Positions 55,773-64,000 of a stretch of 64,000 nt of DNA are shown one piece after another (position 1 is the stretch's first letter; each line of letters starts with the position of its first letter). The notes beneath the pieces are model-generated. The model was not told the DNA's origin. It made no database searches and saw only the letters and a program-made list of their open reading frames with translations. The stretch is from Setomelanomma holmii (taxonomy: Eukaryota > Ascomycota > Dothideomycetes > Pleosporales > Phaeosphaeriaceae), in assembly GCA_010015745.1 (NCBI GenBank), contig ML978216.1, forward strand, positions 44,428-108,427. Direction: 5' to 3'. The position numbers and the translations under genes were made by a program.

Positions 55773-56933
55773 TGTGACGGTGTGTGGGCCTGTTGAAGGT
55801 CCCAAGGATCAGATCAAAGGTGTGTATCGGTGGGTTGGAGGTGTGCAATTGAGTATGCAAGGCGCACGTGGGTCAGAACTTTTAGTGGTTGTGGGGTGTA
55901 AAAGTCAACGGTGCAGACGTCAAGTTCGAAATGATTCACACCAAATGATGAGGTCGCAGCAGTCATTGGCCTGCGTGTCTCCGGCAGTGCAGCTTAGGGT
56001 CCTTCGGTGCATGTCAGTGGCGAGCCCGATCTTAAGCAGCCATCTCGTCCGCCCGAATCGTGCATCGAGCCCCTCACCGCCTGCCTAAAGACAACTTTTC
56101 TGCCAGGGGCAGTGGCCGCAATACCAGGGGCAGTGGCGTGAAGGTCATTTCACCCCACCAAATTACCATCGGCTTCTCATCGGACGACACACTGCGAGCA
56201 CATGTCAAATTGGCGGTGAACGTTTTGCGATGCTGTCGCTCTGTCACGTGTGTAGTCGGCTGCCAAAGAAGGTGCTGAGCCACGATGGACGTCGCACTTC
56301 AGTTGTAGCGAGTGGGCGATACCGCAAAACGAGTCACCTGTGGCTATCAGTATAGCTTGGTTTCGATGCTGCCAATAAGAAGATGTTCGGAGCGCGCGAC
56401 TGCGACAACTTGCTCCATCGAGCTGGTATATTCGGTATCTGTCAGAAAGCGATACATGCCCTGTCCTGCCCAGGCGCATGGTAATAGAGGTAATAGAAGT
56501 TACAGAATGACACAATAAGGTGTAGTAGGTATGTAAACAGCGTGAAGTAACGAGCGAAAGAAGCGTCCCGTCGTAGGTGTAGTGAAGAGTGTCTGTCCCA
56601 GCTCATGAGCATGCGCCATCGAGCGTCGTCGTCCCATCATATGTATGCGCATCCCTACCAAATTCTCTCCAAACCAACACAAGCCCTGTTCGTAGACTGG
56701 CCTCGCGGCCCCTCCTTCTCCGGAATCGAAATTGTAAAAGACAACTGGATAGCTCCGAGGTAAACGCCTGGCTGATAACGAGTTTGGCGAGAGACAAAAG
56801 CGGCTAATGGTAATCTCTCGTGAAGGCACAAAGATAAGCGACCTGAGACACGGGAGATCAGCACTCAAACGGCGTCAGCAAAACGCCATCTGGGGAAATG
56901 TTCAGCCCTGTCGTACTCAAATTCCACGTCCAT
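55773..56933. other. Intergenic
   Basis: ERG1 upstream region and 3' flank of the minus-strand membrane protein. Two copies of CAGGGGCAGTGGC lie close together at about 56103-56130 (a short direct repeat). No gene supported. Confidence 0.45.
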
Positions 56934-58475
56934 TTAGATTGCGACACCAGGTGGGTGTTGCATCTCTTTGGGGAACATTGGTGATGCCAAAGGCGTGTCG
57001 ACCTCGACGATTGTCGAGTGTCTGCCGACGATGCGTTTCGCCTCGACTGTTTGAACTGGCCCCACTTGCGAATTTCGGTAGTACGCGTCGTAGAACTCGC
57101 TAAGTCGTGATTCTTGCGCGTTAGGGGCAAGTGCAGCGAGATGCCCACTTGACTGGCTTGGTCTCCGTTCCTCCTGACCGCCGACAGACAAAACGACCGA
57201 AGTGCCTCGCGACTCGTCCGTCGACGACAAGTTGTACGTATGACTTGACGCTGGCGATGTTGAGCGATCTGCATGCTTCTGGTATGCCTGATATGCATCA
57301 AAAGTGCTCAATCGGTTCTGGCTGTACATGCTGCTGGCGTCACTTTCGATTCGCTTGTGTGTGGACGCGTCTGTTTGTGTGGCTAGTGTCGGGGCGGAGG
57401 GGGTTTGTGATGGCTCAGTTGCTTGAAAGAAGTCAGGAAGATGCCCATAATATCTATTAAATGCTAAAGATACAAAAACGCACCAGGAAGGACGCTACCT
57501 ACTCGGGTGCTCGACATGGACGCGCGGGTGATTTGACTCGGGTGACGGCGAACGGGAGTCTTTGCGGAGCGCAGTCGCTGGTAGGGTGGGCAGTCGCGAG
57601 GCTGGTGGGTTGCCAGGAGATGGGGGAGTCGGTGATTGACCAGGTGTGCTATTGAACGAGGCGGCTTGCGACTTTGCGTTGGAGTCTTGGCCATGGTAGG
57701 TCACTTGCAGCGCATCAGGCATGGGAATCGTTGGGGCTGGTGCGTAGTGTTGCGGGTTGAAGTCAGCCGATCGAGGAGACATGCTGCGAGGAGAGGTGAA
57801 GCCATCAGAGTCGCTATCCGAGCCGCCAAAGGTAGGAGACGTTGGGCCACACGGGAAACCGGGAGAAGGAGGGACATGGAGAGACATGTCGACAGCACCG
57901 TGCTTCCCAGTCAACTCAGCCTCAGAAGGGCGGAGCTTCATCGTGGGAGGTGACTTCCTGCGCTGAGAATTGGCATCGCCGCCCAAGTTCAAGCTGAGAA
58001 CGCTGTTGTTGTTCGAGTGTCCCTTCATCAGAGGAGAATTAGCGCCTCCGACCAAAGTGCTGGTGCTCATGGTGGGGTGGCCGTGGACAGATGCTGCTCT
58101 TGAAGTTGGGCGCGATTGAGCGACGCCGGCATAGAAACCAGCCTCGATGGCGCGAATACCAAACAGATCTCCTTCATCCTTCTCCCGTTGGTTGAGCTCA
58201 ACTGTGTCTTCTTTTGGTCCAGCTTCTAGCTCTTCCTTCTTTGAAAGCTTCTTCAACCTGGAACGATGTAAGCCAAGGTGTGACAAGCCAGACATCATTC
58301 ACATACTTCCTGCGATCGAAGAGAACCTTGATAAGACCAGCAACAAATACCAAGACTAGTAAGGCACAAAAGACAACGCTACATGTATTAGCGGGTGTTT
58401 GTGCAAAGTCTACCACACGACTTACATGTATTTGTAGGCGAGCTGCAAGTCGCCAAACCAATTTGAAGCGCCCAT
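56934..58475 (-). CDS. Single-pass membrane protein with long disordered tail
   Basis: Four exons close in frame: 58475-58426, 58378-58307, 58257-57499 and 57333-56934, giving 426 residues; the introns are 47, 49 and 165 nt. A short N-terminus (MGASNWFGDLQLAYKY) is followed at about residues 17-36 by one transmembrane helix (VVFCALLVLVFVAGLIKVLF) and a basic stop-transfer (DRRKLKKLSKKEE). The rest is polar, Ser/Pro-rich and probably disordered, with SP/TP sites (TSPRSMSPRS, PGQSPTPPSPG) that could be phosphorylated, and ends near STFDAYQAYQKH and LSEFYDAYYRN. It resembles a class annotated as fibroin-3-related in filamentous fungi, but the resemblance is in layout. Type I orientation with a cytosolic tail is likely. 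Function unknown. Confidence 0.75.
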
Positions 58476-61125
58476 AATGACCGTTGATCAAAGCCCAAAT
58501 CCGATTGATGTAGTCGCTCGCAGTACTCGAGACGATGCTGAATGATGGTCGGGTTTTCACCAGGCGATCGCCGAAGTTGTCGCTTCACACACGGATTGAT
58601 TGACGATCTACAGCTGGGGATAATAGGCAGATCGTGCAAAGTATCGAGTTGAATGCAGGTAAAGCCGAGGGTGCTGGCTATCCAGAGGGCGTCGAGAATA
58701 GGTAGAATGTACTCGAGTACGGACGCGCAAAGTGAACGCAGCACGGTGGTGTGATCTCAAACGAAAGGACGTGTGGAGGAACCACACTGTAAAAGAATGA
58801 CTGTGAAGCGCGAACACCTGGGATTCGAGGAGAGCAGACGTGAGGAGGAGAGGGAGGTAAAAGAGGCAGACCTCAGCAGGCGCGCGCTGCCTCCTCCAGT
58901 CTGGCGCCATACATCTGGTCGGCACGTTTGCTCACGATCTAAAAGCGGATGACAGCCTGGATCACAACGCTAGCTCGCGAAGCGACGCCGAAGACCAATC
59001 ATGCGAGACTAAGCTTTGCACGCTGCCAAAAAAGGAAGACCAGCATGAACGCTTTAGCCAATTCGGATCTGGTAGCGTTTGAAGGCGTGAATCCCGGCGT
59101 CCCCATGAGGGCCAGCCAGCCTTGTGCGTGCGTCGGTGCTATTGAGGCACTGAGAAGCGTCTGGAAGAACTCAGACTCAGGAGACTAAGACATGCTGTCT
59201 TCGACATTTGTGAGACACGCATGTGCGCTGTCGCGGACAGAAGAGACAGAAGCTGTAAGCGATAAGCTCGATACTTTCGCGTTCAACGCGACGGCTAGTC
59301 AGTCGTGTTGTTGCTTAAGTTTTTGCCTTATGTCATGTTGACCCGTCTGACAAAGGCATGATTCGCTCCTCGTCCCGTCATACCCCTGACGCCGAGCGGG
59401 ATGGGCCACAGGAACAGGAAAAGCGGCAATCCAGACAGACCCAGCAACCCACATTTGTCGTCTTGGCAGGGGAAAAGGCATAAGACGCGTAGCCCAAGCT
59501 GGACGAGCCAAGAGCAAGAAGGGGACCGCGCTCAGCGCCTTTTACAGACCAGAGAATCCAGCACGGGGACCACAGTAAGCTTTTCGCGTACGCACGCCAC
59601 AGTTCCCGAGGCCGGACCGCCTTCCTCATCTCGTGCGAGCCCCACGGTGACATCGCAGGAGAAACAGGAGAGCTGCGAATGCAATGTGAAGGTCGTCGCA
59701 GGCATGCAAATGTCGCGAGGTTGGATTTGAGTATCGGGAAGTAATACAGCGGATGCTGGCGCAGCTGCGCTTCGCATACGCTGTCACACGCGGGGCCACG
59801 TTGACAGGCGGCGTGTCGAACGTCGCACCACATTGGAAATGGCAGACATCCGTCAAAACGGAACAGCCAATGCCCGCTTGACCGTTCTTCAAGTCAGAAC
59901 TGGCGTACGCACACAGCTGCTGTATGTGCATGGTGCTGCAGTCATGTTTGTGCAAACCGCTGAGGATGCAAGATGGTCAACACCAATAGATGGTGCCATT
60001 CAACACCTCGATTGCATCGTGTATTGCTAATTCGGCCAACTCTCCTTCCACCCTTTCCCCAGGTTGATCTTCATGTCGCTCTCGCATTTTTCGAAGGCCA
60101 GAACATTGCTGGAAATGAGAGCTCGAGCTGAGGCGCCGTTAGCAAGACCGTCAGGCGTTGTGGTGACGTTGGGCGCGATTCTGGAGATACGCCTCTCGCG
60201 CCGGCGTGCGCCGAGTCAGAAACAGGCGTCCGACTTCGTTAGCGTTTTGCGAAGCAGAAAAGGAGGCCGTCCCAGACTTTTAAAATTGCAACTGTTGAAG
60301 CTGTCGCGTTTGCCTTGCCTAAGAGCTGGCCGTCGGCACGTTGACATCAAGGAGAATTCGCAGACTATCGATTGCGAGCTGTTAGCTCGCGGAAACGTGG
60401 TGGAAATGATGGCCAAGAAGACGATCATTGTACCGCGGAAGCAGCCCGCATCATAGCGCCAACTTCGTACATGCTGTTCTGCGTTGGCCACGTCGTTAGC
60501 TCGAACTGCAGGTGTCGTAGGGCTATTCTCCTTGAGGTTCGTTGTGCGCGGAGGAATATCAAGTGCCGGCAGCCCCGAGCAGGAGTGGTTTTGAAGCCAG
60601 GCTGCCCTTGATACGGAGTTCGTCTTCACTAACAGATCGCGTACCTTTGCGATGGTCCTCACGCACGGCATGGCCGTCGCAGAAGTGCTGTGTAGCAATG
60701 GCGAAGGCTTTTGGGCTCCTCGCAAGTCAGTAGGGGCGTTCATTGAGCTGGGTCCATGAAGAAAAACAATAGGGACGACACAGCGCGGTAGTGAGTGAGC
60801 CGTCACAGCACACGCTCTAATATCAGCGAAATGCCCCAGAGGTAAGCGAGAATGTGAGTGCGATTACGATAAAGATGAAATCTGTTAGAGACGTCGAGTT
60901 TGAGAGGCAGCGACGATGAAGAGCTCTTGGCGGGAAGTCACGGCCACGATCTTTGTCGTCATACACTATCGATAGGACACCTCAAGGGATCCTGTACCCA
61001 CGGAAACCCTTTGCTAGGCCGGACCTTGCCTCTTAACAACAATTGCGCCAGATCCACCTCACTCGCATTATAGTTTCACTAGCATCGCCATATTTCCCAG
61101 CAGAGCTTACAACCCATTTCACGAC
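58476..61125. other. Intergenic, no supported gene
   Basis: About 2.6 kb. Open frames at 60064-60456 (plus) and 60216-60806 (minus) overlap on opposite strands and lack any domain; neither could be favoured. The end should contain the Nudix promoter. No tRNA or repeat recognised. Confidence 0.5.
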
Positions 61126-62265
61126 ATGGATAATCAGGCCAAAGCGAGAGATAAATCAGCAGTAGTCAAGACGAGACCCTTGGTCAGTCCTTGACATTAG
61201 AAGACACGACGAAACAGGTGCCTAACCCAGGTTAGGCCAATGATGATGCGAAGTGGGTGACCCTCGTCGAGTGAGTAACAGCTCTTTCAAATGAGCACCG
61301 TTCGTCAGCGCCTTGCTGGTCGCATTCAAGATGGAGTACTAATGATTCACAGGACCACGTACACTGACCCCGAGGGCATCAAACGCACGTGGGAGTCCGC
61401 TGAGCGCCTCACTCGGCCAAAGGGCTGTGACATTGACGGCGTTGGCGTGGCGGCGATTCTGCAAGATCCAGCTAAGCCAAACGACGAGCCTCGCATTTTG
61501 CTGCAAAAGCAATATCGACCACCAATCAACCAAACCGTCATCGAGGTGCCCGCTGGTCTAGTGGACCCTGACGAGACTGCTGAGATGTGTGCGATCCGCG
61601 AGCTAAAGGAGGAGACTGGATATGTGGGCGAGCTGGTCAAGGACAAGTCCTTCGACGTCAGTCCAGTGATGTTCAATGGTGCGTATGGGAACTGATTCTC
61701 GTTGCAGTCCAGCGTCGCCGTCGATGTCGCTTTGGCCATCCTTCACAGTCTCGCAGCCATTTCTTTTAGACCTGTATCTGTGGTTTCGGAACTTGACTGG
61801 AGAAATCACTAAGATTGTTCCTGTTGAAGACAACGCTCTGCGTGTGCTGCCCCAAAAAAAGTCGACGACTGCCAACTTCTCACTCGGCTGTTTGCTTTTC
61901 GTTCCTCGGAAACCTCTTCTTCATGCTTCTTCGGCTTTATTCGATCTTCGTACATTATCTTGAGAAATGTTGATAGCTGCGTCCGGCTTCTCAGTGCGAC
62001 AGAAGTGCGCTGACTTTCTGTAGATCCTGGTTTCTGCAACACAAACTTGCGCATGGTACATGTCACAGTCGACCTCTCCCGGCCGGAAAATCAGAACCCA
62101 AAACCACAGCTAGAGGAGAACGAGTTTATCGAGACCTTCTCCGTTCCCCTAAAAAAACTTTGGGACATTTGTCGGAACTTCGAGAAGGAGGGTTATGCCA
62201 TCGATGCTCGGGTGGGCTCTCTTGCCGAGGGGATAGAATTTGCCCGGCGATGGAAACTGGCTTGA
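61126..62265 (+). CDS. ADP-sugar Nudix hydrolase (YSA1/NUDT5-like)
   Basis: Four exons: 61126-61182, 61236-61270, 61353-61678 and 62024-62265, giving 219 residues. It hydrolyses ADP-ribose and related ADP-sugars to AMP and a sugar phosphate in cytosol or nucleus. Key features: TYTDPEGIKRTWESAERLTRP, LLQKQYRPPINQTVIEVPAGLVD, and the Nudix box (start GLVDPDET, core REL-KEETGY), with metal-binding Glu residues present. After the third intron come DPGFCNTNLRMVHVTVDL and GYAIDARVGSLAEGIEFA, as in yeast Ysa1. Splicing also removes two stops that a straight read would meet near 61231. The third intron is 345 nt, several times the local norm. Confidence 0.93.
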
Positions 62266-63110
62266 AATGTTCACATACATGTCGCGATTCATATCTCTGT
62301 CCCACAGCATCATGGATGTTCATTGACGAGAAATGGCATGAGCTTCACCAGATCTCTGTTCATCAAGCCAAGCGCCACCGACGTCTGTGGCACCGACTGA
62401 TCCGCCTTTGTACTGACTTTGGATGTTTCACATCTTTTCAAGCCTCTTGCGCTCATCACCCTCCGTTCCTGGAAGATCCACCTCCGTCATATGTGGTATG
62501 CCCCGCATGGTGATTCCGAATCCATCTTGCATGATAACTTTAGCCTAATTAAGCCCAGGCTCGGATCATCCCGAACATGGTAGATCTGACGGACAGGCGC
62601 TCATTCTGCGCAATGCGCAAACACAGAACGGCTTGTATGATGGCCGTGACAAGCTCTGCTAAGGCAAACAGGTCTAATCGAGTATGCGCCCCACTCCATC
62701 ATCCCGTCTCCGTGATTTGGGTCGCATGTCGCAATACCTGACTCGAAGTGCCCCACAAACACACAACGGCTATATTACCCGTCTTATAGGGTAAATCGAC
62801 AGCCAAACCACCAAGAACCACTTGTCATGCCAGAATCTTCGAGCACTTGCAGGTACTCTAGTGCATATCAGGCCCTTGCAGGGACTGATATGTCGCAAGT
62901 GGTAATAGTGTAAACTCTATACATCGCTTCCATTTGCAAACTCTCGCCACAGCCTGTCTGCAACTCGCAGCTGGAATGTTTGATCCGGGGTGGGTTTATT
63001 CATGCGCATGTTCGGAGAATACATATTCAGGGACTCTCACATTATGTGTCTCCACTTGACGAACGTCTCATACACGAACATCAACGGAATCGCATCGCTG
63101 CATTTTCAGA
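62266..63110. other. Intergenic with a structured hairpin
   Basis: 845 nt between two plus-strand genes. The only notable feature is the hairpin at 62817-62903, listed separately. Confidence 0.45.
62817..62903. repeat. Nested inverted repeat (hairpin)
   Basis: Outer arms ACCACTTG (62817-62824) and CAAGTGGT (62896-62903) are perfectly complementary. An inner stem pairs ATATCAGGCCC (62865-62875) with GGGACTGATAT (62881-62891), with one mismatch around a 5-nt loop. Could be a small MITE, a structured RNA or chance. Confidence 0.45.
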
Positions 63111-64000
63111 ATGCCATCAGAACTCGTGGCGAAGGGCCTAGCTAGCCAGCGTGCTTGTGTTGGTACTGCGACCGCACTTACATCGCTCTCGAGTAAGCAT
63201 TTGCTATCGTTTAGTTTTGGCCGCCGCAACTAATAACTCGAAGTCGTCATTGTGTCTTTACGAATATACACTAGAGTCTTCATAGTCCGGAATCTTGGCA
63301 AAGATGACTGCGCAATGCTGTTTGCACTAGTAAGTCGCTGTCACCATTCCATATTCAAGAGCCATCTAAATATGAACAGCTTTTGACAATATCATACCTC
63401 ATCGCCATCTTTGTGCTCAAAGACAATGGCCTCGGCTTCAGCGGCAAGTTGCTCAAACCAAGCCAAATGCTCAACCAAGTGCAAATTACACTGTCAATCG
63501 AGATCGTGTACTACTTTCTGATCAATGCCATCAAAATCTCAATTCTTTTCTTCTACCTTCGCATAGGTACGTTCAGCCGTTGATATATGTCCCGCCGATT
63601 GACTCTCACTAGCTGCGGCGAAGCGACTGGAGATACTCAGCAAAGGCACCATCTACTTTCTGGCAACCTTCTGTGGCATATGCGTGATATGCTGTCTCAC
63701 TCAATGCATACCACTCCACAAGATGTGGGACTTCACCGGCCTCGTAGCCGGAAAATGCATCAACACCACCGTATTATTCTACAGTCAATCCTCCAACCAC
63801 CCACTACCTTACTCCTTACTAACTTCACAACAGCAACAAGCTCCCTCAACATCGCAATCGACATCTGGATTCTCGTCCTCCCTATCCCCACACTTCTCAA
63901 AGTTCAACATCCGAAGCGCGAAAAAGCAGCCCTAGTCGGCATCTTCAGCCTCGGCGCATTCAGCTGCATCGCGTCCATTGTCCGCCTGCACTCAATTAAA
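63111..64000 (+). CDS. PTH11/SAT4-like integral membrane protein, runs off the edge
   Basis: Exons 63111-63192, 63244-63329, 63380-63566, 63613-63783 and 63834 to beyond the edge; 231 residues are visible. Start MPSELVAKGLASQ. The pattern is that of the fungal rhodopsin-like/SAT4 (PTH11-type) family: RIYTRVFIVRNLGKDDCAM (the conserved R-x-Y-x-R and DD after the first helix), then helices LLTISYLIAIFVLK, IEIVYYFLINAIKISILFFYLRI, IYFLATFCGICVICCLTQCIPL followed by MWDFTGLVAGKCINT, IDIWILVLPIPTLLKVQ with REKAALVGIFSLGAFSCIASIVRL. Ser/Gln-type cytosolic tail not yet reached. No CFEM domain before the first helix. Such proteins are candidate plasma-membrane receptors. Splice sites are all GT-AG with frames that close. 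Confidence 0.88.

Noticed and set aside
60216..60806. 196-codon minus-strand frame
   Set aside because: No domain, overlaps another unsupported frame on the opposite strand, and composition is not protein-like.
61231..61233. Premature TAG in the Nudix gene
   Set aside because: It lies inside an intron when the acceptor GTTAG at 61231-61235 is used, which also gives the family's expected sequence.
1..64000. CRISPR arrays, bacterial operons, rRNA genes, telomeric repeats
   Set aside because: None seen; gene structure is eukaryotic with spliceosomal introns throughout.

Overview
The window is nuclear DNA of a filamentous ascomycete (Pezizomycotina). A Dothideomycete-type fungus is likely, but this cannot be settled from sequence alone. 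The signs are compact genes with many 42-76 nt introns (GT...AG with CTAAC/CTGAC branch sites), a HET-domain gene, a Zn2Cys6 regulator, an RTA1-like and a PTH11-like membrane protein, DUF1996 and DUF7029/7223-like secreted proteins, and Fot1/pogo-type DNA transposons. Most genes have several exons. Exon coordinates were worked out by hand from splice signals, and reading-frame closure was checked for each model.

Layout. 1-1.3 kb: the 3' part of a decayed pogo-like transposase. 4.7-6.0 kb: a Kelch protein. 6.8-10.1 kb: three tandem F-box/2EXR-like paralogues, the third frameshifted. 10.8-14.2 kb: two broken secreted-protein genes. 16-17.9 kb: a HET gene. 18.5-20.7 kb: coronin. 21.2-23.0 kb: two small unknown genes. 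23.5-29.7 kb: a PEX11-family peroxin, an amidase, a DUF1996 secreted protein and a small cysteine-rich secreted protein. 30.8-33.1 kb: a complete but dead pogo-like element with terminal inverted repeats, TA target duplications and a nested 143-bp insertion. 34.8-42.2 kb: a zinc-finger protein with a SUMO-like region, a Ppn2-like phosphoesterase, a divergent Ras-like GTPase and a GST. 42.3-49.4 kb: a gutted flavin monooxygenase, an RTA1-like protein, a Zn2Cys6 regulator and two short-chain dehydrogenases. 50-58.5 kb: a protein kinase, squalene epoxidase (ERG1) and a single-pass membrane protein. 61.1-62.3 kb: an ADP-sugar Nudix hydrolase. 63.1 kb to the right edge: a PTH11-like receptor.

Housekeeping genes (coronin, ERG1, PEX11, Nudix, kinase, phosphoesterase) alternate with accessory material. 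The clearest theme is decay by C-to-T change. Nearly every premature stop in the two transposons, and several in host pseudogenes, can be explained by one C:G to T:A transition, usually at CpA. That is the signature expected of repeat-induced point mutation (RIP) or of its leakage into neighbouring genes. I did not find a clearly new multi-gene system. The best novelty candidates are the zinc-finger/SUMO-like protein, the 89-residue cysteine-rich secreted protein, the GTPase lacking its DxxG motif, and the Kelch gene whose only frame-closing 3' splice site is GG.
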